64,000 nucleotides of DNA, taken from the NCBI RefSeq assembly GCF_035582795.1, contig NC_134368.1, forward strand, positions 35,772,501 to 35,836,500. Reading direction: 5' to 3'. The notes under the pieces are model-generated. The model had not been told where the DNA came from. It worked only from the letters and a program-made list of their open reading frames with translations, and did not search any database. This document shows, piece after piece, positions 23,753 to 38,827 of the stretch (position 1 is the stretch's first letter; every line of letters starts with the position of its first letter). This DNA comes from Mycteria americana (taxonomy: Eukaryota > Chordata > Aves > Ciconiiformes > Ciconiidae). The translations under genes and the position numbers were made by a program.

Positions 23753-23775
23753 AGTAATAATAATAATAATAATAA
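23753..23775. repeat. TAA microsatellite
   Basis: About seven TAA units with a single G interruption at the left edge, in noncoding DNA. Confidence 0.9.
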
Positions 23776-25480
23776 AGGTTACTTACTTACATTAATTCTA
23801 CTCACTGTCATTACTTTAGACACAATGCATAAAACCAATGCATTAAAACACAGTGAAGATCAATACAGTCATATATAAGCAGATCACCATGCAGTACTCC
23901 TTAAACAAAAAGTTACTCATTTATTTTTTCCATTGTAGAAATAGATTAAAAAAAAATAAAAAAATCCTAAATTATCTCAGTAGGGCAACGTAAGCTTGGA
24001 ATAATACAGGAAACTGGGAAATTCCCAGTATAGGTCAAAACAATTGTTCAGTATCATAATAAAATAATATTATTCAGTAAGTATGGGATTTTTAAGAACC
24101 AGTTTTTACAAAGTTCAGTTATTTTCAGATAAGGGAAGCAGGACAAGACACTACCATAACAGCCAGAGCTCTTAAGTGCTGTGGGACTGCAAATCCGTAT
24201 GTAGTACAGTAATGTGCTTTGTAGAGAAAAGTTCAGTCATATCTAGTTGGGGTCTAGAAACAGCACCACATCATCAGCCTCTTGGCACACCTAATTAAAC
24301 TGAGTGGAGGAGCATGCTGCTTTGGTCCTTCTAGGACCAAACCAGAATCATTGCTTTTGAGCACAGTGGCAAAAAAACATATTTGGATCTCATGAGGATA
24401 GCTATTTGTGGTACTGCAACAAATACTGTGGGGGTACCCTGACATCCGTACTGAGCAGAGGTGGCACGGCAGCATCCCTGGGGGTGGTTCCTCTCTCAGC
24501 ATCCCTCTGCGCCTGTGGTCCTCCCCTGTGGAAACCTCTGGGCAACAAAGGAGGAAGTGGGTACAAGCCTGGGTCAAAAAGTAGCTGCATAATTTATAGG
24601 CGGCTATCACATAGATTAACCTACCAAGTGGACAGGATAATGGGAAACCCTAATATTCCCTAACAAAAATTTCAAAGAGGAAACACCATTAAAAGTCTTG
24701 GTTCTGTTTCCAGATCTGTAAAACTTAATACTTAACAGATGTGGGGTGGAGGAGGAGAAAGGAAGGGGTCAGACTCCATCTTCTAACAAATCTGCAGAAC
24801 TTTCTACTTCACAGCAGTGAAATACTTCTTTATGTTTACAACCCATTCTGTAAGGATGGCTGGGTGTCTGCTTATCTTTCCAACATATTTTGTCCTGAAA
24901 ATATCATTTCAGCTTGCTGTTATTGGCCACACTTCTTCCCTTTTCCTCTCAGATATTCAGTGATGTTGAGGACTCAGAATTATTAACAGCTAGATTTTTG
25001 TGGCTGTTACCAGTAATGGAGTTCAGTATAGTAAGCTAAAGCTCAGATATCAGTGATTCACAGTGTGTCACTTCTCCAGTTTCCTTGTCTCCTGAGATCC
25101 CCACAGCTCCATCAATGGCCAGTAGCAGTAGACGAGGCGGTGTAAATGCGTACATCTTTCACAGCTTCACCTGGAACAATTCAGGCTTTGGCTATAATAT
25201 AATGAAAGAGCTGCTGAAAACTTTGTTTCTTACTGTAATTGAACTGATTGAACCAGTCCATGAGCAGACCTTTACAGTCCTCAAACAAAGGAACAGCAGC
25301 AGTAGCTTGGGAAGCGTATCTACTGCTGTGCTTCCTCCACCGTATCTCAAAATCCTCAACAATGGGTTAAACTTGCTAAGAACAGAGCAGTGTCCATTTT
25401 TGCCATTTAATCACAGTGATACCCTGTGAAGCCAGCTGTACTTCTATGCAGGAGAGTAAGAAGGTATTAGTATCTAATCT

Positions 25481-25523
25481 AATAGATACTTAGATTAGAG
25501 ACTGAAATATTTTGAATGATCCA
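25481..25523 (+). repeat. 43-bp direct repeat, copy 1
   Basis: This copy runs from AATAGATACTTAG to GAATGATCCA and matches 26913-26955 with a single C/T difference. The sequences outside the 43 bases do not align, so the unit has sharp edges. No known repeat family was recognised. Confidence 0.9.
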
Positions 25524-26912
25524 CACTGCACTAGTGAGAAGATATTAATACAGCAGATATGAAGAGTGATCCAAGAATAGATGGTATTTTGGCTCTGATT
25601 CATTCCTACAGTGTAACAGCACAACAGAACCACCTTGGAAGACAAAACAAACATTTTTAGTCTCAGTATCACATGACAGTCATGGCTAGGATGGGTCTTA
25701 GACTAAATTGTCAAGTGTTGCTCCAGTCCATTCTGGGGAAAAAAAAAGAAAGAAAAAGATCACTTTTTATGAGACAGTTTTGCTCACATTCACACAACTT
25801 TAAACTTTGTCTTACTGTGTAGTGTGTTGAAAACTGCAATAAAATGCTAAATTACAGTTGTCATGAGCTGGGGATTAGAGGCAAATTTGCAAGCATGGAA
25901 GCTGTAGATCTGTTCACTAAATATGTCAAACATGAACTTATGATAAGTAACTATTTTCAGCAGAAAAAACATGTATAATGAAAGATTGGACAAAGGAATA
26001 GGTACCTTCAATATCATATCGAAATGGATTAAAGGTATAAATGTATGATATATCATGTTCGAAAGTGTTACTTATCAGCTCAGAAATCATGCAAAGAAGT
26101 TTTAAACAGGCAAGCAGCCCATCTCAGCATAAATTTGATATGATTTACTTTGTAAATAAGCCCCATTGTCTTTTTTTTTCCTGTAGCTCTATTCCAGGTT
26201 TTTATTTGAGTTTGTAAAGTATAAATAGTCTTATGTGCTGGCATACTAACAACATTGCTTGCAAAATTCAATATATTGGGGGAGAAGATTTAAAATCACC
26301 GAGAATACATGGAGGGTTCCTAGAGATGTCAGACATAGAGGTACTGAAATGGCAATAAATACCTTCATTTGTTGATTTCTGGTTTCCAGAGCAAGATGAA
26401 ATGTCACAGACTGCCCTTAGGTAATGTTGTCCAGAAATGCTGGAAGATAGAGAAAACAGCTTTCTGAAAGTACTTGCATCACCTCTGTTAAGGACACAAA
26501 ACAGATGTTCATCCCTTTCTAGAACAATTTCTAGAGAATAGGTCATATTCAAAAACCATAAGCATTCTCCCCTGTAAATACAAATTCCTCTATTGTCAAA
26601 TCCGTTGTCAAAATATTGTCAAAGTATTTAGGATGTTCAAAACGAGAAGGTCTTTGGGGAAGAATCCTTCATACACCCATAAATAATACAAAATAATAAT
26701 ATTCTACAAAAACCAACAATACTAAATGGTAATACAGTGATGTGGTAACTTTGGAAGATGCAAATTTTAAGTTGATCCATAACAGGAAAAATCAGATACC
26801 TGAAAAACATTTCAGACCCACCCCACCTTTTTTTTTTTTACTTTTCCCTTTCTTTTATAAAACTTCCTATGTTTTGGACATCCTCAGTAACTTTTCTCTG
26901 AAAATTGTCAGT

Positions 26913-26955
26913 AATAGATATTTAGATTAGAGACTGAAATATTTTGAATGATCCA
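26913..26955 (+). repeat. 43-bp direct repeat, copy 2
   Basis: This is the second copy, in the same orientation 1432 bases downstream of copy 1, with 42 of 43 bases identical. It could mark the ends of an old insertion or a short templated duplication; the intervening 1.4 kb shows no transposon ends. Confidence 0.9.
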
Positions 26956-29900
26956 TCTTCTGCTGTAGCATTCAGGCCCAGGAATCAGGGATAGAAACTT
27001 CAGAAGTTGAAGACAGTATACAAATAATAGTTTTCAATTGCCATTGGATGGATTTTTTCTCCATGAATTCATTTCTTTTTTGAGTCAAGATATCCTTTTG
27101 CATCTTCAAAATGCCCTGTGCCAGCAAGTTCATAATTTAATGAAGGATTCCTACAATTGACACAGTTGAGACTTTTACTTTATGCTCAATTCCTTTTCTA
27201 GCTGTTCCTTACTTTTTGTCTTTTTGACTGATGAGCATTAATCAGAGAACTATTTTACTAAGTTAATTACAAACCCTGTTACCGTATAAGTGAATCCTAG
27301 TGAGTCCATCATTGTGGTGCATAGTGTTTTTAAGCTGTGCGGAGCCCACTAGTTTGACCTTGGGTATTTTTAGGATAAAGTAACAGATCTTTCTTTCCTG
27401 TTAACTATGGGGTTTAGATAGCTGATGGTCAAAGTAGCAGAGAGGACATACTATTCTGTTTACGCTTTCTAGTAAAGGTTTAAGTCTCAGGCCTTGATTC
27501 TCCTTTCCCTTTGCCCATTTAGTTTTTCTTTTGCTCGTGGTTTCTTTTCTCTGCTCACTTGTTTATTTTCCACCCAATGTTTCTCAGGTATTCCCTGTTT
27601 TCCTGGTGGCTATAATATTCCCTTCTTTGCTTTATGAGCTGAAATAGCAGCTAACAAGTATGCAGCCCATCATCAAAGGCTGTAATTAACAACAAACTTC
27701 ATACATTTACGAAAGTTGTTACAGGTTTTCATACAGTCCCATAGTATAAAATAAGGCTGAGGATTGTATAGTTGCTTCAGTGAAGTTGATTGCCACCTTC
27801 CATGGATTTCAGTCAGAGGGCAATTTATCCCTCTTCGTTCAGCCGTGCGCAATGATTTGCGTAGCGTCCAATATGTAGTGTGCCTGGAAAGTGCTGAGTT
27901 AAGCACATTAGAATTTAAATGGGTAGTAACACAGGAACTCTAGTAGGATTTTTTTGGACCACAGGCTAAATTTGTGGGTGTTTTAACTTTGTCAGGTAGT
28001 TTAGAAAGCTACTTATATATGTATAGCCAAAACAGAGATCTTACAAAACTGTGAGATCTTACACCCTTCCTATATATTGTCAAGTTGTATCCGTTTGTTC
28101 TACAATGCATAGACTCAAAAGATACACGAAAGTACACAACAGCAAAAGCCAGTAACCCAGAAGGTTTGGAGAGTTAGGAAAAAATATAGGTAATAAGATA
28201 ATTTGTTAGAATGCCTTTGGTCTACTTTTAATGTTTTATATGTTCTTTTTAGGTCATTTTAAGTAATAGGGGAAAATAGCAATAAATGTTAACAATCTAA
28301 TTTAGTTTTACTAGAGAAAAATTGAATGCAATGAAATTTCTTAAAATAGTTTTCAGCTGAAGGCTGTATAAATGTTCCTATTAAAAATGTTCCTATTTGA
28401 AATCTGATTGAGTGCAATGTGCTTCTTAAAGTGACAAGATTTTCGGTAAATTTTATGTAAGTGGCAACAACAACAAAACACAAATTGTTAAGTTCAAAAC
28501 TTCTACTAAATTGGAACTATTAGTGATCTGGATGGAGTTTAGATAGCTCTCCCAGCATGTCTTTGAACTGCAAAGGAAGTTAAGCAGGAACTTAGCTCAA
28601 CTTCTCCAGAGCCAAAACTCTGTTGCTTAAAACGCTCTAGAATCTAAAGTACTGAGTGAATGTAAGCACCTTCACTGATAGGTAACTTGTCACATGAGTT
28701 TTCTGTCTGTTCTTGCAGTTAAATATTTAATTTATGACTGTATCCCATTTTATGCCCTATTATAAGGGCACTATATCACCCCCTATATGCCAAGTTTCCA
28801 TTTCAATAGAACGGTGTGGTTAGGTGCTATTTCAAAAACCCTCTAAGCTTGTCTCTATAAGTGTCCATATATCTCTGTAAAGTCCTCTAAATTTTTTTTT
28901 CACCAAATTGCAAACATTTTAATGAGAGTGTCACTGAATATGTTCTAGTGGAAACTATGAGTTGAAGTTATTCAGCCAAAAGTAGTGTAATCATAAACAC
29001 TTTTGGAATATGGAACCAGCTGATAAACGTAGACTACACCTACACTGCCTTTCTATTTGCAAAAGCCTCCAGAGGTCTTCATTTTCCAACCCTTCAGATC
29101 ACACCTGACCAAGGGGGGTGTGTCATTCCCTTTTGGTCTGCTTGTATGATTTTCTTCCCACATAAATAGGTGCATGGAGGTATTTTTTACACCTGGGTCT
29201 CTTCTCAAGAAGTTGAATCACTATCTTGATGTACTCTTGGATAATGCAGTCTAGGTATTGCGACATCAACCCAGATGTTCCTATCATTGACAGTTGAATT
29301 ACGTTACTTAATTTTTCAGGACTCTTGGGATCAGCTTTTCAAAAATATCTAGATATTCAATTCCTATTTCATTTTGGACCAACATCTTAAAAAATAATGC
29401 TCCTAAATATCTTTTTAAAAGTAAGCTTTAGAAACTTAATTCTGTTTTTATATTCAATACTGAAGCCTAAGAAGAGCAAAGCTATCACCATAAGAGAAAC
29501 TATTAATCATTGTTTTATTTAGTGGCTGACTCTTTATCCATGGCATTGGTTAGCAACAAAAGACTTTGCATTTGGTTGGTTGATTTGTGACACGAAATAT
29601 ATACTATACAGGTACAGTCACTGTTCTTTCTTATCTTGAAGTTCATTTTAAATTTTTAATCTTATTTTGCATTACACTAGGAAAGTAGAATCTACAAGTC
29701 AATACTTTATCTGTTCTCGCTTCACTCTAAGTGCTATATGTTAACAAAATAAAAATCCTTTCAGCATTTTCCTTTCATTCTATCAAGGCACCAACTTCAT
29801 ATGTGGGTAGATAATTAAAACACGCACAGCCCACAAGCCTCTGAATCACATCTCTTTTCTCAGCTAAACATTCCTTTTTTTTCTCACCGTGCACATTTCA

Positions 29901-32900
29901 GCTTGGTTTTACACTAGTAAGTTCGTCATATAGCATTGATCAACAAGCTTTATTTATTATAATGGTAAATGTTGAAATAACTCTTTGTAGGAAAACAGCT
30001 CTTCACAAATTTTAAATTGTGCTGTTTGCATGCCTGCTTCTAGAACTATGAAAATTCTGTAAATTATGATGATTATTTTACAATTTTTATAAACAGGAAT
30101 GTCACTTCTTTAATAAAATCAATACAACAAGAAAACTTTCCTGTCTTTTCCCTTTTTTATATCTGCACCATTATGTTAAATACTACTGAGGTGTACTTCA
30201 ATAGTGTGCATTGTTCCAGGGCATATTGACCTAGAAGGTTAGTGCTTGAAAGCATTTATGAATGTTTTGAATTTACTTGGTCTGTTCTCATTAATTTTGA
30301 ATCAGAGAAAATTTTGAATCCTTGTAAGTGTTATACAGATGAACACTAAGATACATTTTAACAGATCAATGAACCTGTTATTTTTTATATTACATCCTTC
30401 CCCTTTCTTTCATCATTATTTGTCTTTTATATTTTTGTCTTTCCAGTGTAGTTCACACCAAACTTAGACAGGTTTTTATTTTCACTATATATTCTGCTTT
30501 ATATTTGTCATCATTGTCTCTTTCTTAGATATAAGAAATAGAACTAACTTATTATTAATTAACTTGTGGTCTCACCTCTGCTCTAGTACTAGAGCTAAAG
30601 AATTAGAAAATGCTTAAGGGTGAGAAATTGCTCCAGAGAAAAAAAGTCAGGTTTCCAGTAGAGCTGTCCGCTGATCCCTCATAATCCCCAGACTTTTGAC
30701 ACTATCGCCATGATTTTCTGCTGAAACAACCAAATTAAAATAGAGTGAAACTGTTTAAATCTTCAGTTCCCTGATCAGCGTGAATAGTCAGCCAAATGTT
30801 ATGCTGCTGGTGTCTCTGCAAGTTGTTACAGAGACAGAATTTTACTTTATGTTTTTGATAACTACACATTCTTTGCTTCTGATCCATCTTTGGCTTGTTC
30901 ACACTCTTGCTGAGGTGTAAAGGTCCTTTTAGACTAAGCTTAGACTGTCCCTCCCTGTGTTTCTTCTGCTCTGTCTGCAGGTTTTAGCCTTCCTTGGGTG
31001 CTACTAAGGGAACCCTGCCCCCTTCAATTATCAATCTCTGTGGTGAAGAAGTGGTTTCAAATGAAAGTCTTCCCCCTGAGAATCATTTCCTTTGACTGGA
31101 AAGTCTTGGCTAGTTGTAAGATTTTGCTCCATACATTTTGTTGTCCATCTTTTTCTGTGTCGTTCACTTTTTTGGAGGTCAGTCTGTGTTTCCATCCACA
31201 ACACAATGCTGGAACCCATCAGCTGGAACAGCACACGTGACACAGATCAGACTGCTTTGGCTCCTCCCTTTTGTTTCTTTCTTCTTTTCATTTTTTCCTC
31301 TGGATTCTTTCTTGAGTAAAGCATTTTTGTACCCCAAACCACCTGTTACATTGCTTTCAGTTTCCAGTTCACTGCTGGACTATTCTTTTTTGAGTGCTCT
31401 CTATTGGATCCCTTATTTGCTATATTGCAATTTACCAAAAGACTTCCCAGCAGAAAGAAAGCATGAGCTCCCTCTTTCTTCTCCATGTTTATTATTAGTC
31501 TATTTCTACTTCTCTTCCCTTTTGAACTTCAGACCTTCCGAGTTCAAGTGAAATGTCTACATTAAGGTTCAGTGGTGACATAAGAGGCAGTACAGAAGTT
31601 AAACACACAGGTTATGGGAAGCTATATTTTCTGACTACAATCAGGAGCTGTTCTTCTTCTAGCTTTCAGTACCACAGAAAAGAAGATTCTTAAAAGTTCA
31701 GGGATGAGATTACTGGTGGCAAAAAAAGCTTCATTTACTTACTGTCTTCTCTCTGCATCAGAAACTTTCAGTGGGTTTGAAATATGAAATTATGTGCTGG
31801 AAATATTGTGCAGATTTTGACTGATTCCTGGTCCATCCACACAAAGAAAAGGATTTGAAGCTATTTTGAATGTTGTGCTGTGCTGTACAAGTTATATTCA
31901 CAATATTTCACTGCAGTTATCAATTCATGCCTCCCAATCCTGTCCCACATCTTAATGTCTTGGTTTTATCCCTTAAAAGAAAGCCCATTTTCTTTCAAAG
32001 ATGCAAGCCCCAAGTTATAGGCAAGAAATGTATTAAAGTATTCAGACAAAGGATGGAAAACGGCTATGATAGCAGGTTGCACTGATTTTCTGCATTTTGG
32101 TATTAGATGAGTGCTACATTTCTATCCTAGAGCTCAGATAAAAAGCAAACAAACAAACAAAAAACCACAAAATGAAACACACAAAACTCTTGAATTTATG
32201 TTCTACTTATCAGAAACCAAAACATGCAGAATAGAAAGGGTGAAATTTCTGCTAAAACAAAGAACCTAAACTCTAATATTTTCCTTAAAAATTTAATTTT
32301 TCCTCAGGCAACCAAGCAATCCTGGCAGGCTGGTGGTCTTTCTCACCAATTAATCTAAACTGCTAAGAATTATTGTAGTTCTCTATCCCCAGCTAACAAT
32401 GACCTACTTTAAGCTACAGATTTCTGTTAAGTAAAAACCCATTAAAAGAAAAAAAAAAATCCCTCCAGGCCATCTGTTGTTTATTTTTCCTATTAGCAGC
32501 AAACTGTTCTCTTGGAGAACAAGGGTCAGTCAGTTCCACAGGAAATAGGAACATTCTGCCCTTTCATTTGCTGCTTTGTAAATAGTAGCAGGTATTACTT
32601 TTCCCTCATAATGTTTAAACAGGTAGAAGTGGGTAATGTGATAATGCAGTCTTTGCGACTATTGTTATTTGAATTCACTATAACACATCAGCTGAATGGG
32701 GATTTATGAACTCCTACTCCATGACATTTCTTTTGCAAATGGTGCAATGTTCTGACTACTTTCCTGATTCAAATTTATCTTTTGTTGCATGTTTTATCTT
32801 TAAGTTTCTGACAAGATAATGGCATGACACATATTACCTTACCAACGTTTCTAATATTTGTATTTTTCCTTTAGTTTAACTGCATTTTGTTTAACTAGGA

Positions 32901-34376
32901 ACTTGTTTTCCTGTATAAAATAAAAATATCACAATCCAATTTACATCAAAATGAGCAGTTTAAGTATTATTTTTTCCCCTGAATACTCACAGCTTTTAGT
33001 CAGCTGTGGAGAAAAGAAAAGGGGAGGAATCTTACCCATGCATTTTCTGTAGCACGAAGAAGAGGAAAAGCAGTAGAAACAGGCAGCAAGTGTTTGTGAT
33101 GATAATAACATGCACTGCAGGTATGAATGGATTTATTTCTTAACTAGCTGGTTTAGAAGAAATACATACACATCCAGCTATCTTTACAAAATCATCTTTT
33201 GCAACATCTAAAGTTAAGGAAGGCCAAAGCAGTGGGTGGTAGTTGAAGATAAGAGTGGTGAATCATATAGCTGCAGTGAGTAAAATGCTGAGCTTTTAAT
33301 GAGACATATAAATAATTAGTAACACAGCCAATAAGGTTTTTTCCCCCTTCATTTTAGCTTTCTAAAATTGGAAGTGTGTGATGAGCAGTAAATTATTCTT
33401 TTCATTTATTGTCATGCTTGATAGTAAATCATCTTTATAACATTCCTCGATCTATTTAGAAGCTAGAGATCAGTAATAATTCTGGAGGCAAGGAAGAAAT
33501 ATAGACCAGGACTGCATTATTTCTTTTGGTTGCCCTCCTCACAATAGTGTTGATCCACTTCAAATTAACTTTATTAAAAGTAAACCCAAATTTGCTTCAT
33601 TTCACACTCTGTAATCCAAGCTGAACAATGCATAAGATGAAAAAGATTCCTCAGAAAAAAAATATGAGAATCTGACAGCAATCAGTTGTAATTCTATTGA
33701 TTTCTATGAGCATTTTGCGACAAGCAGATAAATATGAATTTGGGGACGTTTGGGGATTTTGGTGATTAACTGATTCTGGCAGTCAATCTGTGCTGGTACT
33801 GATTACACAAAAGACTGTAGCCTTTAAGGAACAGTCATAATTTGAAGGAATTATGGGATCATTCTTAGTCAAGCTTTAGTATTTTACTATCTATTTTAGC
33901 GCCAATACTAACTGATATGCTGTGTAAGTGAAGTATTCGAACAATCATTTCCATACACTGAATTACTGTTCCAGTAAGTGTTTGCTTGTTCTGGCTATTT
34001 TTATCACATTTTGCTTTTGCAGGATAAGCTGGAACCATTAATGTGACAGTTTCAGATGATTATACTACACCGGATGCCAGCACAATTTATTTAAGCTACT
34101 TTTTTGCATCTGTTCCATAACATATGTTTCAAAATATTCATCATACTGCAATATGGAAAGCAGAAGGGTCATTGATTTTGTTTTGATTTCCTCTGCTTCC
34201 CCCCCAAAATGTAAAGTCAAACAAAATGGATCCTAGAGGGTCATAAACCTGTTCTACAGATATTGATACAGGACTATAACCAGTGTTACAATGAGCAGAT
34301 TTAAAATAAAGGAACATTGTTTTAGAAAAGACATAGGTCAGAGGAAAACCATTCTGCAAGAACATATGCTACCACT

Positions 34377-34394
34377 CTATTTATTTATTTATTA
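34377..34394. repeat. TTTA/TTAT microsatellite
   Basis: About four and a half TTAT units in noncoding DNA. Confidence 0.85.
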
Positions 34395-37300
34395 TTTTAC
34401 ATAACTTTATTGAATATTAAGATTGTGAAAAGGTAGGGTAATACTGTAGAAAAATACCTGTCACCTCCCTATATGTTTTCATTCACCTTCTTCAGGTCTG
34501 ACCAGTATTCTACTCCAACATTGATGCACCACTGACAGGGCAGGGAGGAAAGGCTCTCTCCTGGCTGACACGCCTGTTCAGAGCCCTCTCTGAATGAAAT
34601 CCTTCCCCTGCTGGAATCAGAAGATATGTTTGCAATGTTTTCACTGGGGCCAGGCTGAAAACAGCACTGTGGGTGAAAGTTTACAATCTATTTATAAAAT
34701 GGCATGGTAATTCTTTCGTTATTATCATGAAACCATTCTTATTCATGCTGTCATTCTGTTTGCTTTGACTACCACTGCATTTTAAGCATAGCTTTTCACT
34801 GAGCTTTCCCTAATGGCACTCATGTTTCCTTTTATTTTTTTTTTTTTTTCCACTTGACTTAATTTGTAGCTTGTAAATTATGAGCATATGTAAATTAAAG
34901 GGAATTATCAAAGTAAGGAAAAAATGAGACATTCTGAAGGGAGGACAGTCAGTGTAAGTAAGAAGAAGAAAAATATTTCTGATTTTGCTTTAGTAATAAT
35001 ATTGGAAAAAACATGAAAAAATAAATGGATATTCTGTTGACCAAAATTAGATGCGAATGAGATCAGTCCTCTCTAGGAAGTTATTAGATTAAAGACAAAC
35101 TGAAGAGCATAAACAGTTCATCTGTGACAACACTTCAAATTATTCTCCATTAAAACTATAAACTTGTAAAGTTATAACATAACTATGAACATGCTCGCTT
35201 TTATCAGAAAAAAAGAGATTAAACCCCTTTAAAATTTAAGATTATGTATATTTTGCATGAGAAAATGTTGTGGGTTTGTTTTTTAATAAAATTTTCTCAC
35301 GGCTTTACAATAAAGCCTGCCATTTTTCATTGGGAAATACTTCTAAGACCAAAGATAGAAAAAACAGGGGAGAGCAATTAGTCCACTAGAATATTCAAAG
35401 CAGACATTAGAAAACTAAAGACTGCAGCTTGATTTATTTAGACTGATGATTGTTTCCCCCTTTTCTTTCCTTCCTAGCTATCCTAGAGGTATGTCTAGTG
35501 TGTACTTTTTTCATAACTTGAAAATCCACAAAAGATTTTGACTTTTGATTAAAACAGAGGATAATCTTTAATATCTCAGTAGGTTTTGTGGGAAGAGAAA
35601 ACAGTTTTCGATTTTTTGGAAAGAGATAATATAATATCAGTTTCCTATAACCTATGGGGTGAAAGTCAAGAGCTGCAAGACTAGAAGGTCTTATCCACAG
35701 GATGAAATTGATAAGGTTAACTATGTTTCACTTTGGCAATTCATGACTTAAGTGTGCAACTTTGGTCTTTTGCTTTTGCTCAATGCAATATAAAATTAAA
35801 CAATATATGATTTTAGAATTAAGTAAAATTTTAAATCACAGCTCTAAGTGTTAGGCATAAAACTACAGTAAGAGAAAAACAGAAGTGAACAGGGTTTGGG
35901 AAATCCTTCTATTACTGTCCTTCCAATCTGACTGTAAACCGAGCTTCAAAACTGACAAATGGCTGTAGTTGCAGTGCCTTTATGATTGTGTTAGTATTCT
36001 GTACTCACAGGTCCAGCATAAAAGCCAAATGCAGTTCAATCAGTTGCATTCATATCTTTTGTAGCAGGTAGTGTATGAACGGATGTGAGTAACCCATTTT
36101 TTTCCTAAACACTGAAAAAAAAGATGGAATGCTGGATAAAGTACAGTGCTGTTCAAATGCTTTCCATGGGGGAGGCAAGAAATTTTGTTTTAAGCTTTCC
36201 ATCTTTGGACTCCATCACATTCATGGTAAGTATCAGATAAACGTTCCAGATAAAAATCCAGATTTGAATGAACAGTTATATTACTCCTAAAAGAAGCCTG
36301 AGATACCCTTTTCCATGAGTCCTCACAGAAGAGCTATCTACTGCTTCAAATTTATGTAATTCCCCCTTGGAGAGTTTAAACAATGTTCCAGTCTTTGCAC
36401 AGGCTGGTGTTGTCTGTACAGATCTTCAAAAGTATGCAATTTCCTTCTGAGTGAATAGCACAATTTCTGATACCACTAGCTCCTATGGTCAAGACTAACT
36501 TAAGCAAGCTGTACATGTGGATGACTGTATACTAAGTTTCCAATTCAAGTGGTATTTGCTTTTTGTATGGGAAATGTTAAATAATACCTAGATTGCTTCA
36601 CTGGATGTTTCTCATTTCCAGAGTATCTGGTATTTTGCTTCAGGGAATGTTTTCTTCCCAACTCATTCTTTGGCTTCTGTAGTATACTGTGATTCTAAAC
36701 ATTTTAAATTATAATTTTAAATATTTGCCCAACAAATAATGCTCTGGAAATTGAGTCAATGCCATATAGTCTCCTTTCTTAGCCTTTCTTTTCTTAATGT
36801 AATCAACCTGTCATAAAAGATGTCAAATCTCTTCTGAAAATAAACATTACAGTGATTCCCACGGAAGGAGGAAGCTTTGTACTGGCTTCTCCCCATGAAA
36901 GAGAAACAGATGAAATGAGAAGGGATTGTACCGTAAAGACAACCACAATGAGAAGAGGGAGGCTGGTGATGCTGGGGAGATGCTGGGACTGCTGACCAAC
37001 AGGGTTTTCTCTTTTTGGACATCAGGTCTCTTATGCTTCAGACATCTTGTGCTTCAGGTGAAGTGGCAAGAATTGATGGACTTCAGTCATAAAGAGCATC
37101 ATTATCAGGATTTGATTCATGGATTCAGAGATAGCCTCAGGGAGGTTTAATTACCTTTAGTTTTATACACACTTTTTTATTTAGAGATAATATTATTACT
37201 GCTTTTCAAAATACAAAATGTAGCATGATTTCTCAATTCTGGTAATACTAATGTCTGTTCACATGGGAGAAAAAACTTTTGCCAAAATTGGGGACCCAGT

Positions 37301-38827
37301 GGGACAGAACAATAAAAATCTTATATCCAAAAAAAGCAATAATTTACTTCCAAGGTCTGGCCAGAATGTGACTGGACAACTGAAGTGAGTGTGGAAGTTG
37401 TCCAGCCACTAAGTCCTCCTCTCCCTTTCAGTTTCATTGATGCCTCAAGCTAGGTTCTCAATAGCAATTGGCCTGGAACAGCAGGAACAAATCTGTGATG
37501 AAGGACTGGTTGTGCCAAGTACGCAAAATACACCCTATAGGTATTCTGAGGGGTTTATCTTGAACCTTTATCTTGAACCAGTAACAGCTGATCCCATAGT
37601 ATGAGAACCCATTAGCAATCAGAGAATATTAGCAAAGCATATTAATTGGAAAATATGAAGCACACCTTCTTATTTACTTTCACTGGTAGTAACCCAGTTC
37701 ATGAGACAGTTCCACAATACAAATACATTGTGGTAAGTGAGAATAAGCAGTATCCATTTCAAAAGTGCACTCCTTATCCAAACTAAAATACTAATGCAGA
37801 CACATCCTGAGTCTCTTGACCTGTGAGTAACTAAGTTCTTCTGTTTTATTTCAGAATTAAAAACAAAAAAAAAGACTAAATCACCCAATAATTGCAAATC
37901 TGTATCTTTTTCAATCAGTTATTCACTATTGAAGTCTTGAAAAATAGTTCTGGAAACAGAAAATACTTCTCCCAAAAGGATGGTTGTAAAATATGTGCCA
38001 TTGAAGTAATCCGAAATAAAACATACACACACTACCATTTCACCCTTTTCACTATATAAAAATTAAAAAAAACCCAAACCTCATTGATTTACTAAATGCT
38101 TTATTTCACTAGCTGTCTAAACAAAGTGATTAATAAAAATCTTACTTGCACCATATAAAGCACAAAAATGATCAATGTCACCAACTTAAGTCACAAGTGT
38201 GTGATCCTTTTATTATTGTTTTTTATAATCTTTTCTCTGGATCTTGCAATAATAAATACTTAGAGAACTTAGAACTTGATATTTGAAATAATAGAAATAC
38301 ACTGAAGATACTTTATCAGTTATCCAGTTTCTAAATTTAGTTCAGAAGCCATTGTTGCCTCACTGGAAGCATCGATTACCTTGCAGGGAGAGTCACATGG
38401 TTCCTGGAGATATCGCTCACATTATAGTAACACATCCATTTGCTATACCCTGAGGGGGATCTATTAATCTCCAAAGCATTTGCTGATTTATCCCAGAGTA
38501 AAGAACCTTCAGTTTGTGAATTCAGCCCTGCATAACTATTGCCAGATCTGACCTGACATTATTGATGCCCCTGAATAGTCTACTGATGTACCCCATCTGA
38601 TGACCAGTGATTGCTCCTGTGAATGTGAGTGAAAATCACATCCTGAGCAATAGCACCTGTCACCCATGATGAGTTTTTATACTTGCATGAATGTAGGATA
38701 ACCCAAAAATGTATTTTTAGAACAAAGTCACTTTTTTTCAAGTATACCCGATAGCCCATGAGAACATTACATATGGCGTTGCCACTGTTTGGCACAAGCC
38801 TTGTGCTAGCATAGCAACATAAGGACA

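Larger units (their letters stand above)
23094..38827. other. Long AT-rich noncoding interval
   Basis: About 15.7 kb contain no recognisable gene. The longest frames (for example 25085-25429 and 31138-31551) have no domain, biased composition and no splice context that I can defend. A locally GC-richer patch is at about 24420-24560. There are (TAA)n at 23753-23775, TTTA repeats at 34377-34394, and a pair of 43-bp direct repeats listed separately. Small tandem slips occur at about 28370-28398 and 37556-37582. Confidence 0.6.

Noticed and set aside
25085..25429. 114-codon open frame
   Set aside because: The composition is unremarkable, with no known domain and no flanking gene structure; it fits chance in AT-rich DNA.
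29045..29105. CR1-like string (CCAGAGGTC...TTCCAACCCTT)
   Set aside because: The match covers only about 30 bases with an insertion in the middle and no extension either side.
31138..31551. 137-codon hydrophobic frame
   Set aside because: It is rich in Phe, Leu and Ser from a pyrimidine-rich strand, a common artefact, with no recognisable membrane-protein family.
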